This document shows positions 33,073-44,330 of a stretch of DNA of 64,000 bases, piece by piece. The first letter of the stretch is position 1, and every line of letters starts with the position of its first letter. The notes beneath the pieces are model-generated. The model was not told the DNA's origin. It worked only from the letters and a program-made list of their open reading frames with translations, and did no database searches. This stretch comes from Dichetophora obliterata. Taxonomy: Eukaryota > Arthropoda > Insecta > Diptera > Sciomyzidae. Both the position numbers and the translations under genes were made by a program. The stretch is taken from the NCBI GenBank assembly GCA_963920525.1, contig OY986438.1:47327788-47391787 (forward strand). The letters run 5' to 3'.

Positions 33073-34301
33073 CCCTCTAATTTTTTGTTTGATTTCAAAA
33101 AATTACATCAGAATAACTCGAGGGTGGGAAACACGAATCTGAAGTTAATTTCTTTATTTGAGTACTTGTTTACCTGTTACAGGTAAAAATGTATAGTCCG
33201 CTTTGAGACGGGGTCGGGCGTTTACATGATAATTCAAAAGACTTAAATGATTTTTATAATAACGCTTTAGTGATTGAAATTTATTGTTTTTCGTTTAATC
33301 AAAGAGTAAAAATTTTTAATATTATATTAAGAGTTATTGTGAAAATTGAAAAAACATTTTTTTCATATGGACTTTTTAACGTATTGAAATGTACTGGCAA
33401 GGACTTCTGGCTACGAAAAGCTACTTCATTTACATGTTATTGAAAAATCTTTTTTATCTATATAATATGCTTTATTCTTTCGAATCATTTCAAATTTCGC
33501 TAGTAATTCCATTAAATCGTCCAGTTAATTGAAAGTTCAAGTTCAACATCTCGGTGTCGCTTTTGTGCACGAGTGTTCTTAGCCTGAGATACTAAAGACA
33601 TAGATTCAGCAGAGGGAACTATTTTTGGGTCACCTTTTTCAAGCTCAGTAACAATAGAAATAATTATGCTGAAATTTATGGCGTTTGTCAAAAGCTCAGG
33701 TGAATTGAGAAAGTGATCTAGTTTCATTTCATCTGCAGGGCAAAGAAAATCCGGATTTTGTCATTAGTTTCGTTATTTGATAAAGCACTTTACATGAAGG
33801 CCGAAATTTTCTCTTCCGTCATATTTGAGAGCTTATTTCGACGTTTTCCTTTCATTTTCACTGCAAAATATGAAAATAATAAGATGTAATAAATTATGTG
33901 TAAATGCCCCAGCCCGCTTGTAGACTGGTTTAGCAAAAACATCGTAATCAAGTTACAAAAAGTGTGCTTATAACACTTAAGTATATTTATTTCAAGTAAA
34001 AGGTTTAATTTACTTACCAGATTTTTTTCAATTCAATCAAACACTTCGAAGTACCTTTTTCCGATGCACAAAATTCACTCTTTTCACCAACTAATTACAA
34101 ATGAACAATTATGTGCAAATTCAAGTTTTCATTGAGATTTCTGTCAAACCAATTAGGGTATTGAAATACAGTAAAAGTTTTTATACAAACTAAAGTTTGA
34201 TTCACACTTTGATTAAAAGCTTACATAAATATTGTTTTAAATAACAATTTTATAACGGTTTATGTGAACCCCGTCTAGAGGCGATGCTGAGCATTAGAGG
34301 G
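33073..34301. mobile_element. piggyBac-like element without transposase
   Basis: It begins CCCTCTAAT after TTAA (33069-33072) and ends ATTAGAGGG before GTAA (34302-34305, a one-base variant of TTAA). Subterminal copies of GACGGGGT lie inverted near 33210 and 34270. Copy A is empty here and reads CCTTAACATAG. At 1.23 kb it is shorter than autonomous piggyBacs, and a 71-codon minus-strand frame (33512-33727) is not recognisable as transposase. Confidence 0.8.
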
Positions 34302-35040
34302 GTAACATAGAAAGGCCCTGACTTACATTTAAAAATTTTTTCGGCTGGATTGTTTCAGATTTCGGGTAGATGGGTGGCGAAGAACCTGATTTAAAAAAAT
34401 GTTAGTGGCCTTTCTATATTAGGATAACGAAAGAAATTTGCACGTTTTTAGAAATTTTTGATTTTTAATTATAAAACGGCCTCTAAAAATTATGTTAATA
34501 TGATTTTTTTATAGATTTTATTGATCTCATTTTATGAGTATTATTAGACCACTTGTGTTCCTTTTTGTGATTAATTTAAAATAAATAAAAACCTTTGTAA
34601 TTTTTTTATGTGAACTGAATTGTAAAAAAACACATTCACTCGCATGTTTTTAAAGTTTGATGACGTCACTTCGTATAAATTACGGTTGTGGTGTTCATCC
34701 AATTTTCAAAGTTGAAATATATGGTGAATATGTGAGAACAAAGTTCTTATGCAAAATTTCAAGTCATTACATTAGTTTTTGTGGCATTTTCAGAGATTTT
34801 ACCATTTTTTTAAAGTCACTTTATATGGGAGGTTGTTGCGTTGCTTTTTTCGATTTTGAAAATTTCAATTATTTGGTGAACTTTTGCGGCCAAGTTTATG
34901 GGCAAATTTTTAATCATGACAGTAATTTTAGTGTCATTTTTAAATATTTTAAATATTCGATAAAGTAACGTTGTATGGGAGGTAGGAGGTTGGAAGGTGG
35001 GAGGTTGTTTTTATTCAATTTTAACAAATTTGAAATGTAT

Positions 35041-36339
35041 GGTAAATATTTTATTTTACCGAAACTGTCAAAACGAAGTTGACATGTCATACAAAATCTG
35101 CAACCAATGAGAGTGTAGTATGAAAGCAAAAATTAGCACAAATACCAAAATGGCTGAGTTTGACAGTTATGGTCAATAAGAAAGAGTGCACTGTCTGAAG
35201 TGTCCAATATATTGGGCAAATCCAATGAAAGGGTCACTGAAAAGTCATTAATATTATTTGTTTTTTGTGTTTATTAACAATAAGAGTATTTACAATTGTG
35301 TGGTAAGCAGTATGGTTTTTTTTTGCCATAGTTGAAAATCACAATATGAGCACCCTTTAAAATAGAATTTGTGGTTGAGAACCTCCCACTATAGCTTTTC
35401 GTTACTATGCAAATAAATTAACTATCCAATTTGATATATTTTATTAATATATGGCATAAAGAAGTGTAACTTGCATTTGTAGCTTCTTCCATTTTTGCAA
35501 TTAGAAAATAACACCACGGGGTTTTTTAACTGCATTGAAAACCACGCAATTGTGAATATCCTTGATGTGTTTTGTTTTGTTTTTGTTACTCTATAAATGA
35601 ATTAATTTTTTAGTTTCAAGTAATATATAACAAAAAATTGTATTAAAAACATTTTGAATTATTTCTTTCTTAAAATTTTCAATCCCGAACTAATCCCGGG
35701 ATCCTGGGATTGAGATTTCAAATCCTGATAATCGAGAAAAGCTTCCGGGATTGGACCCGCTAATCTGAACATAAATATTTAAGTGCACGCATGTGTGTAT
35801 GCGTACATTCTCTCTTGCTCACACATAAGCGTAAGCGTAATTTTATTTAGTTTCTTTTTCACTTTTTTAAATGCTTTCGAATGCTTTTTACATTTTTTTT
35901 AAATTTCCTATTACCTTCGTACAATAACTTTCTACATTTAAAAAAAAAACAACTAAATTGTATGAAAATTACGGGCAGCAGAGGGAAATAGACGCTTTTT
36001 GCCACTTTGCCTTACATATGTCATGTTTATTAAGTTATGTGGAAACAATATCAGTTCAAAAATAAAAAATTTACAATTGAATGCATTAACATGGCATTAG
36101 CTTAATGTGACTTTATAGCTATAAAAGAGCTTAAATTTATAAAAATTATTTTTCAAATAAAAAAGGGTTTTATAATTTTAATATTAAAATTCAATAAAAA
36201 GCCTCTTTCAAGACTTTAACTTTTCCAAAAGAATAGGGGAAATGTTCACATCAAAGCAGAACTTGTTAAAATCATACAAAATGTTTTACATCTCCAGCAA
36301 CTAAATTATCATCCATTCTTTATTTTTCTCTCATTTCAG
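35041..36339. other. AT-rich stretch with an AATCCCG cluster
   Basis: No gene is seen. Around 35685-35760 lie AATCCCGAACTAATCCCGGG, CCTGGGATTGAG, AATCCTG and CGGGATTGG, a dense set of inverted AATCCC words. Otherwise poly-T rich. Confidence 0.5.
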
Positions 36340-36412
36340 CTAACTGCCAGAATTAACTCCATTCAACTTCTCCGCAAAAGGGACAACATCTGGTCCAACA
36401 ACATAGCTAACG
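36340..36412 (+). CDS. Candidate internal coding exon of an unidentified host gene
   Basis: A 73-bp segment is bordered by a strong acceptor (TTTATTTTTCTCTCATTTCAG) and a near-consensus donor (ACG/GTAAGTTC). Only one of three frames is open. It begins at phase 0, reads ARINSIQLLRKRDNIWSNN within 24 codons and leaves one base over. The peptide is charged and varied, unlike the low-complexity frames nearby, and codon use looks normal. I do not recognise the protein. If real, a host gene on the plus strand spans this region with introns well over 10 kb on each side. Confidence 0.45.
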
Positions 36413-37774
36413 GTAAGTTCTAAGCTAAGATTTCCCATCTAGTGCCCAAACTCAACAAAATACGCATACTTCCTCAGCATCCTTTCCTGCGCAGCACTTC
36501 ATTAAATCGCACGAGAGTCACTCACTTAATTATACGAAATCTCTTCATAATATATGACAATCTTGGTTGTTGCTGCCACCTTCTATCCTGGCAATATTCC
36601 GCGCCATTTCCGTTTCCAGCCACGCTGCTGCCATATTGAATAAATTGCTACACGCGCATTTCCGCTAAATAAACTGAGTTTAATTTTGCAAGAAACTCAT
36701 GCAAAAAGGATTAAAACTTGTTGTAGTTTGTTCTAGGCGTTGTATGTTGTTGTTTTTGTTCTCGTTGATCTTATTGCTGTTGTTGTTTTCGTAGTTGCTA
36801 TTCAGGATATCCACAAAGTGCTAGAAAAACTTTTTTTTGGCAGTTTTTGGACTTAATTTTTGTTGTTGCTATGTTTGTTTCAGGTCACTGAACTGCGATT
36901 TTTGCACTCCACTCAAAGCACTAAAAAGCTTTTAGAGCGCCTAGCTTTTGGCTAGGGTTTCTTCGGTGTTTCCGGCGGCTTGTGAGATTTTTATTAATGT
37001 GAGCATGTTGTGTTTTTTGTCCTTTCTTTTTATTTATATTTATTTTCTCTTCGTTCCATTATAAATGCTTGGATTAGATAATTAAGTTAATTATTTCTTG
37101 CCAGTGTTGTTGATGCTTAACTAACCCCTCTGACGGGATTAAGTTAAGGATAATATATAAAGCAGCAAAGTTTGGTGTTATTAAGTTCATGTTCGTTTGA
37201 AAACAGTATTAATGTTAGTAAAAGTTTTGTTTCAATCAAATAGCAGTTGGTTATAAATTATAAATGCTTTGTGAGCTTTCTGAAATTCATATGACAGTGA
37301 AAAAATGTGTTATATGTGGTGATGAATTCGTAAAAAAATGATAAGATGATCAGATCTTTCTACATAAAAAACAATAATTGTGAAAAATATACGGAATTTT
37401 AATAGATTTCCATAGTTAAGACAGGTTAAACGTTATATCAGCGGAGCTCAACGCAAATTCTAGAACTAGCTTTTATTTTAAGTTGACTAATTTCCACGTT
37501 TTTGCAAATATCAACAAATATGTCTCATCTTTACACTTTTTTAAAATGCTTTTTTAGTGACCAAAGAGTTGAACACCTGTGAAATGTGGCTACCTACTCG
37601 TACCATTTCTGTATTTAAAATACTTTTTTACATAAATGTTGTTTTTTAAATTCATATGTTCTGGCTTTGTACTATATTTCTCATGATTAAAATTTGAATG
37701 TCAATGAAAACTAGGCAAATCAACAGAAAATATTAGATTTTTTAAGCATTCTGAATACAAATATATGAAACATT
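36413..37774. other. Non-coding, probably intronic
   Basis: This follows the candidate exon; (GTT)n-rich tracts lie near 36747-36790. No second exon is evident. Confidence 0.4.
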
Positions 37775-38314
37775 CTACGCGAAGCGGACCACAAAAATAA
37801 TTATGGGTGTCGGATTTTTTCAAATTTTGCCATAATGTTTTCCTAGAAAGACTACATTAACTGAAATTTTTTATCTGCCTTGGTTACTTAGTTATAGGTT
37901 CTAAAATTTGGAGTTGTTAGCAAAAAGGATTTTTTTCAAGAATGTTATGTAATATTTTAGGCTTCATTTTAAAAATGTTAAAAAAAAAATCCCAAAAATG
38001 ACCACATTCTTCGAATTTTGATTCGAAATTCTAATTTCCGGTTTTGAAATGTAAAAATTTTTCAATTTCAAATTTGATCACGCAATTCGAAAGTACTATG
38101 AATTTTCAATTTAAACCCATATATAAACATTTTTTTTAATTTTTATACCTACAAAAATGTTTTTTTAAAAATCCTTTTTTACAACAACTCCAATCTTTAG
38201 ATGCCTATAACTCAGTAACCAAGGCAGATAAAGAAATTTCAATTAATGTAATTCTTCTAGCAAAACACTATAGCAAAATTTGAAAAAAATCCGAAACCCA
38301 TCTGCTTCACGTAG
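37775..38314. repeat. Inverted repeat with ~150-bp arms
   Basis: Arm 37775-37936 (CTACGCGAAGC...GTGTCGGATTTTTTCAAATTTTGCC...) recurs inverted at 38165-38314, with CTACGTGAAGC as its outer end. Landmarks such as ATCTGCCTTGGTTACT and AGTAACCAAGGCAGAT pair exactly. The ~230-base centre is AT-rich. It is a foldback-like element with no coding; an extra ATTATG-side insertion of ~15 bp is visible in the left arm. Confidence 0.8.
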
Positions 38315-38884
38315 CATATGCAATATGCGCCATATGCAATATTGAAATTATTTTAGGCAAAACTAAAAATTCTAAAATGACACCATTCTGAGCCATTCCT
38401 AAAAAGAGCCATTTATCCTTAAAGACTTTATTGTTTTTATGGAAGTTTCACTAAAAATCGGACAAAAACAGGTAAAATTTTGACTTGAAAATTTTGTCTG
38501 CAACTTCAAAAAAGGTTCATTAATTTTTAAGCAGTTGATAAAAATACGTTAGAAAACTTTTACAAATTTTTAATGCAAGCCTAGTTTTTTAAGATTTTTC
38601 GAAGTACAATTGATTATTCTAAAGTAGGTGAAAACACTTGATTTGGAAATCGACTACTTTACTCTGAACCAAGGTTTGAAACAGAACAAAATAGAAATTT
38701 TAAATTTCTTTTGATAAAATAACATGAAATTAATTTTTATCAAAAACTAAATTGTGTTCCGGGAACAAAATAATTTTGTTCAGAAATATCGTTCTTTCAA
38801 AGAACGATAAACGTTGCAACAAAACTTTACGTATATTTTTAAGCAAAAAAAACTCTTTCTGTATTAAAAGTTTTCCTTTGACCC
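38315..38884. other. AT-rich stretch, nothing recognised
   Basis: No gene or paired termini are seen between the inverted repeat and the LINE fragment. Confidence 0.45.
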
Positions 38885-41141
38885 TTTATGGTTGGTTGGT
38901 TTGGATGGTGACGCTACAACTAGTAGGAGCCAAGTAGCTCTAGTGAGCCGTTTTGATACCATAACCTCGTGTTCTTGTATATAAAGTGAGTATCGCACTG
39001 TTAGTTTATAGCCATCCAGTGCGGTTGATGAATCTTAGAAGGTTATTGATTTTTATTGCTAAGAGTTCCTCTAGATTGTTAAATAAAAGCTCTTTATATA
39101 AATCTGGTCAGAGCTGCACAGGTGCACAGAAAGTGAGTTAGTATTTCTATTTCATTTGGGTCGTCGCAGCTGCGACAGTGGGTGCTGTAGGGTAGTCCAA
39201 TTTTTTCGACGTGTACTCCGATGCACCAGTGACCCGTAGTTATAGCCGTAATTCTGGCTATTTCACTCCGGGATCTTGAGAGCATCTTCTGAATTATAAA
39301 GAGGACATAATTTTCTTGATGTGCTGCAAGTGGTCAAGCCTCTCCACCTACGACCTGCCAAGGTCAAGTAGTCAGAAAGAATCCCTCCCTTAACGGTGTA
39401 CAGTGGAACTTCGACTGGTTCCGCTCTTGGAACGTCAAGGGAGGAACCCCGCCTAGCAAATTCATCCGCCTTTTCATTACCATAAATGTTCCTATGGCCG
39501 GGAATCCAGATTATGGTAATGCTAAGTTGGTGACATAGCCGGGCCAGTTCATCCTTACCAGTTTGGAGTTGGTACTAATCGCAACTAAAGCTTTAATGGC
39601 GCCTTGGCTATCCGTCAGAATAGCTGCATTGAGGTAATTGGTGTTAGCTCTACTTAAGGTGCGACAAGCTTATCTTATCGCAAAAAGCTCGGCCTAGAAG
39701 ACGCTGGCTGAGTTTGGCAGACGAAAGGAATCCACCACCAGTTTCTCAGAGTATATGCCAGCTCCCACTCCGCACTCCATCTTGGAGCCATTATGCAAAA
39801 GGACACATCGAAGGCTAAATCAATTCCCTCATTGCGCCATTCCACCCTGGTGGGAAACTTGGTTGTAAAGGATTTCGTGAAGTCGAGTTAGAGAGTGTCG
39901 CAGTCCGTGTTTCTAGGAATCAGCTCCTGAGGTAGCGGATTTAGAATGCTGCTGTGTCCATATGGCCTAATCCGCCAGTTTTAGGACTCTCTAAGTCTGA
40001 CTGCACTGTTTGTTGCGGTAAGCTTAATGTGTAGATCTATGGGGAGTAAACGTGTCAGGACATTGAGTGCATCAGTGGGGCATGAGCGGATACCCCCTGT
40101 CATACCTATGCATGCGGATCGCTGGATCTGAGCTAGTATGCTTTGTTCAGTGCAGGCCACCATACTAGTGCACCATACGACAAGATAGTGCGTCCTAACG
40201 CTCGACTGCTGTATATAGCCATAAGAGAATTTTCGGTTGAAGATCCCATTTCCTACCAAAGGTCTTTTTGAGTTCGATGTTGGTTTTTCAGCTTAACTTA
40301 GAATCCAGAATGACACCTAGATATTTTGCACTACTGGATAGTGTAAGAGGTTGGTTGTTTAGCTTTGGAAGTACAAATTGTGGCGCTTTGGTTTTTCTGG
40401 TGAATAACATCAGTTCCGTCTTGCTAGGGTTAACTCCTACGCCGCACCTGGCTCAGACACTGAGTTTTCCCAAAGCAAACTCCATTCGCTCACTGAGCAT
40501 AGAAGGGAACAGTCCTGACACCATTACAACCACGTCATCCTCATAAGCTATCACTTTGACCCCATTGCAATTTAGTGTATTAAGAACTTCGTTCATGGCG
40601 ATGAACCAGAGTAGGCGAGAGATTACTCCTCCCTGTGAAGTACCCTTGCTGACAAATCTCGTGAGTTGACTACAACCCAGGTGTGCCTGGATTATTCTGT
40701 TACTGAGCATTGAGACTATCCAGTTCCTCACCGGTGTTTGAACACCAACGTGAGTAGTATGTAGATTGTTAAAAGCTCCCTCTATGTCTAAGAAGGCCGC
40801 AAGAGTGTATTGCTTAAAGAAGATTGATCTTTCAATTGTAGTGATGACCTCGTGTTAGGCAGTATATGTGGATCTGCCCTTAAAGTATGCATGCTGAACG
40901 TTGTTCTATCTAGAACTTCCCTAAGATGAATATCAAGTAAACGTTTTAAAGTTTTTAGTACGAATGATGTGAGGCTTATTGGTCTGAAATTCTTAGCTCT
41001 TTCATGACTTCTCCTCCCAGCTTTGGGTATAAAAATTACCTTTACTCTTCTCCAGCTACTGGGAGTGCAGTTAAGGCGGAGGCAATTTTTGAAGACAGAG
41101 AGTAGGATAGGTGCAACTTCATGATGTAGTTTCTGCAACAT
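38885..41141 (-). pseudogene. RNase H-bearing non-LTR retrotransposon ORF2, decayed
   Basis: Minus-strand pieces follow LINE order. Reverse transcriptase: PSSWRRVKVIFIPKAGRR...NFRPISLTSFVLKTLKRLL (41141-40788), then GTSQGGVISRLLWFIAMNEVL and VIAYEDDVVV (40731-40453; the usual YADD/FADD is YEDD). RNase H: GSKMECGVGAGIYSE, ILTDSQGAIKAL, IIWIPGHRNIYGNEKADEFARRGSSL. C-terminal Cys/His cluster: CRSCDDPNEIEILTHFLCTC. The 3' UTR reaches about 38885. The RNase H and C-terminal knuckle point to the I/LOA/R1 side of LINEs rather than Jockey proper. Many stops and frame changes; the endonuclease and ORF1 are missing, so it is a 5'-truncated dead copy. Confidence 0.88.
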
Positions 41142-41164
41142 TATTGGTAAAATGCCTTCTAAAA

Positions 41165-41293
41165 CCCTTTAAAGGCAGAGGGAATATTTTTCCAACAACA
41201 CAAGTGGTACAATTAAGGTTTAAAATATAGGTAATATTTGCGTATTTCACTGAAAATTTTGGTGGTAAAATATCAGCTCTGCCTTATAAAGGG
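41165..41293. mobile_element. TTAA-type MITE, copy 2
   Basis: It runs from CCCTTTAAAGGCAGAG to CTCTGCCTTATAAAGGG, near-perfect inverted ends. The interior matches the MITE at 25356-25470. It sits just beyond the 5'-truncated end of the LINE. The flanks are AAAA and TAAA, so the original TTAA duplication has decayed. Confidence 0.7.
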
Positions 41294-41323
41294 TAAACGC
41301 GACTGTTTGTTGTAGGTAACTTA

Positions 41324-41550
41324 TATTTTAATTAGTTTTTATGATCTATTGAATAATTACATGAATTAAGATTGTGAGCTTTAGATCAAGTGAGTTTTCA
41401 AAAAGGCAACAACAACAACAACTCTGTATAGAGTCAATCACTTAGCTGACTAGACAGTCTGTTTCGGAAATTGCTACATATTCCTCTTCAGTACTCTTTG
41501 AGTGATTAAGCTGTGATCAACTCACTGTTTAAACTAGCATATGAATGTGC
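41324..41550 (-). repeat. Hammerhead-bearing interspersed repeat, copy 2
   Basis: It contains the block ATTAAGATTGTGAGCTTTAG, ATCAAGTGAGTTTTC, then (CAACAA)n, the ribozyme, and GCTGTGATCAACTCACTG. Its first ~85 bp recur directly at 41904-41995 and inverted at 42004-42045. Confidence 0.75.
41436..41507 (-). ncRNA. Hammerhead ribozyme copy 2
   Basis: It has the same layout as the best copy. Outer stem I is AATCACT/AGTGATT. Inner stem I is GAGTA/TAGTC with one G-G mismatch. The core is CUGAAGA (41491-41485), stem II GGAA...TTCC is weaker than in copy 1, then come GAAA, stem III ACA-GAC-TGT and a GUC triplet with C17 at 41453. All core residues are present; the decayed stems may slow cleavage. 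Confidence 0.75.
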
Positions 41551-41903
41551 AAAACCTCTAATTCATTCTTATGAATTGTATGGTTGCTAATCATATGACA
41601 CTTCAAAGCAGTAGGCCATATTAGATCACCACCATCAACTCTATCAAGGGTTGCCATCTGTACTAGTTGCTTCTTCTTTTATTTCAATATTCATTAGTGT
41701 TCGATTTTTGGTCGAAATGCACCATAGAAATGAAACGAGTTTTTGCTTCGCCAGAAGCTAGTGTTCTAACTGAAATGTGGCTATTTTCACAACCAAATGT
41801 TCAATTACACATGACTTTGACCGAAAAATCGATCAATTATTAGATTATTTTAATTAATTTGACATTAATTAAACTTATTTGGCCGTGCTCTGCCATAGTT
41901 AAG

Positions 41904-42045
41904 TTAATTAGTTTTTATGATCTATTGAATAATTACATGAATTAAGATTGTGAGCTTTAGATCAAGTGAGTTTTCAAGAAGGCAACAACAACAACAACAA
42001 CTCTGAAGACTCACTTGATCTAAAGCTCACAATCTTAATTCATTT
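41904..42045. repeat. Partial repeat copy forming a foldback
   Basis: GAATTAAGATTGTGAGCTTT... runs to (CAACAA)n and then returns as its complement (CTCACTTGATCTAAAGCTC to 42045). The ribozyme block is missing between the arms. The direct copy at 41324 lies 580 bp upstream. Confidence 0.75.
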
Positions 42046-42107
42046 ATATTTTACATTATATTTACATCCATCTAACTTTTAAAGAAAACTTTTTAGTTAT
42101 TCTAAAA

Positions 42108-42212
42108 GGCAAGCATGCTGCTGCGCACACAGTATTTCTCAAATTGTAATTATTTTTTGACAGTAAATTTATTTTACAAGATACACTGTTCTCAAAAATG
42201 TTTAGCCTTAAA
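42108..42212. repeat. Interspersed repeat shared with 29361-29460
   Basis: GGCAAGCATGCTGCTGCGCA through TGTTCTCAAAAATGTTTAGCC matches the 29.4-kb block with few changes. Confidence 0.75.
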
Positions 42213-43309
42213 AAATGAAAAATCGAACAATAAAAAATATCAATTGTGTTTTCTTAACAAGTGCGTAAGATTTGGTAGCGATCTGTGGCATAGTTTTTGA
42301 GTAATACTGTCCACCGGTTTTTAATAGAAATTTTTGGGAAAAACGTTTTCAAAGTTTTTTCATTGTCTTTTCCCCGGACGTTTGTGCTTATAGCACAACA
42401 ATTTTTATTCAATTGACTTAAAACTTTCTGAGAATATTTTTACGATGCTGTACATTCGAATTGAGTTTTCTTCGCCGAAAAACTTCAATAAGCCCTCAAC
42501 TAATTTCGCCCGCTGGTCAAGTTTTCGACCTTTGAAATTTGAAATTCTTTTAAAGCCGGAAAACTTACAATTTTTTTTAAGATTTCGTTCGCTCATGTCT
42601 TATTTGGTTAAGTGAAAATTTATTAAAAATAAATTTTTGAATTTCCCATTTTTAAAATAGTTTTCATGCTTTTTTTTTCTCTAATAAAAATCTTTAAAAA
42701 ACCATTAAATCTGCTTCTTCATAATAATTTCAAATTTGACTAGATATATTTATAAATTTTCAATAGCAATATTTGGTTTTTAAAAAATTTTACATCTGAT
42801 CTAGATCTAGAGCTTCTGATGTCAAAAGGTCAAAGTATCGTTTTTCGGAATTTTTCGCTAATAAAAATTGTTCTAAAAAAAACATCAAAAATAAATAAAA
42901 TATAGAGATTCACGCTTCTAATCTAACTGGAACGGACCAAAATGGTTTAACAAAAATCAAAGCATCTTATGAGTTTAAATAAGTATTAAACATAAAATTT
43001 TAAAAAATTTATTTGTTCATGAAATAAATACCGTTCTGGTTGCAAATAGGTTTGAAACCAAATATTTTTTGTTAAAATCAAAATTAAAATTTTTTCAAAT
43101 ATTTTTTTTTTAATTTTTTCAATTTTTTTTTTTTTTTTGCTGTTTTTGAACGAAAATAAACAATTCAAATGAGTATTTTTAACGATAATCTATTTTAAAC
43201 TAATCGAAAGTATGTACATTAGGGCGGAGCGATTATATATGAGAAAAAAAGTATCTTGTATCGAACTAGCTCAGGGGTGATCAATAGATATGGTATCATA
43301 GATTAACGA
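42213..43309. other. Very AT-rich stretch, nothing recognised
   Basis: Open frames are lysine/phenylalanine-rich shadows of A/T runs. No structure is supported. Confidence 0.5.
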
Positions 43310-43800
43310 TAAATAATTTTGAAAGGGTAAGACTTCATCTTCCTGCTCCAGTTTTGAGCAAAACAGGACATTTTTCAAACAATTTTTAAAAAATTCTATT
43401 GAATGGACTTGATAAATACTGGAGCGATGACTATTAATATAAACTTTCATCACTATATGATTCCGTTCTACAGCTGCAGAAGGTCCTTTAAAATAATCAA
43501 TTTTCAAAAATCATTTTTATTGCAATAGAAATGAGCATAAAGAATAAATGTAAATTAGAAAATCTTCTAAACAAAATATGGTCTCGATATGGCATCTTAA
43601 TATTCCAAAATATTCTTAAATATCACGGTGTTAAAAAAAAATAAATTTTTTGTCAATATTGTAGTCGATTCCGATTCTGTTGATTGAATTGAATTTTAGG
43701 CATATTTGAGAAATAAAAAAAAATGGATAATGGTAAAATCCTTCAATTAGCCTTGAATAATAAAGTAAGTTCTTATTTATAACTTCACAATGTTCAAATA

Positions 43801-44266
43801 CAGGGTCCGCCAAATAACTTTTTTTTTTAAAAAAGGTTTTTATGCAAAATTCGTTTCAATGATGTCTCCGAAATGTTCAATTGTTGAGAACGACGGTGAA
43901 TTGATGTTGATGGCGCTTCACGAACACTTTCTGCCACAGCAGCAATATTCTCGGGTGTACGCACTGCTTTTGGCTTTTCACGCTTTGGTTTATCGATGAG
44001 GATGCCAGTTTCTTTCACTTTTTTCACAAGATAACGAACATACGGAGCTGGCAGTGCTTCTCTTCTTCCAAAATCCATACGCAATTTTCGCACACATTCT
44101 GCAACATTACCATGATTTTCAAAGTAATGTCGCAATATTTCCCAGCGTTGTATTTATATCAGCGGAAGGATAAAACTAATTATCTGTCAAATCAGACATG
44201 AGCTAAGTGTTACCATTCACGAAATAAGCACTAGTTGAAAAAAAAAGCGTTAGGTGGCGGACCCTG
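43801..44266 (-). mobile_element. Mariner-family element, internally deleted
   Basis: TA flanks both sides. The ends CAGGGTCCGCCAAATAACTT and, inward from the right, CAGGGTCCGCCACCTAACGC are inverted repeats followed by poly-T. At 466 bp only the start of the transposase remains, so this is a deletion derivative needing a helper. Confidence 0.85.
43827..44135 (-). pseudogene. N-terminal fragment of a mariner-like transposase
   Basis: The frame reads YFENHGNVAECVRKLRMDFGRR...PAPYVRYLVKKVKETG and then RTPENIAAVAESVREAPSTS and RRSQQLNISETSLKRILHK. These are two helix-turn-helix motifs of the DNA-binding half, which in the full enzyme recognises the terminal repeats. The DDE/D catalytic half is entirely missing. 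The open frame of about 100 codons has no stop, so the fragment could still bind ends and act as a repressor, but that is speculation. Confidence 0.8.
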
Positions 44267-44330
44267 TAGTATGTTTGTATGTAATTTTTAAAAAGAAATT
44301 AAAGTTTTTTCTAAATGACCTTGTTATTTA

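Larger units (their letters stand above)
32330..35040. repeat. Interspersed repeat block, copy B
   Basis: It is collinear with copy A (25080-26900) but enlarged by a 334-bp MITE (32441-32774) and a 1229-bp piggyBac-like element (33073-34301). The DINE-1-like tail runs from about 34630 ('TTACGGTTGTGGTGTTCATC', then 'CACTTTATATGGGAGG' and 'GTATGGGAGGTAGG'). Confidence 0.75.

Noticed and set aside
42003..42012. CTGAAGA next to (CAACAA)n
   Set aside because: It is on the plus strand, with no stem II or GAAA downstream; it is formed by the foldback junction.
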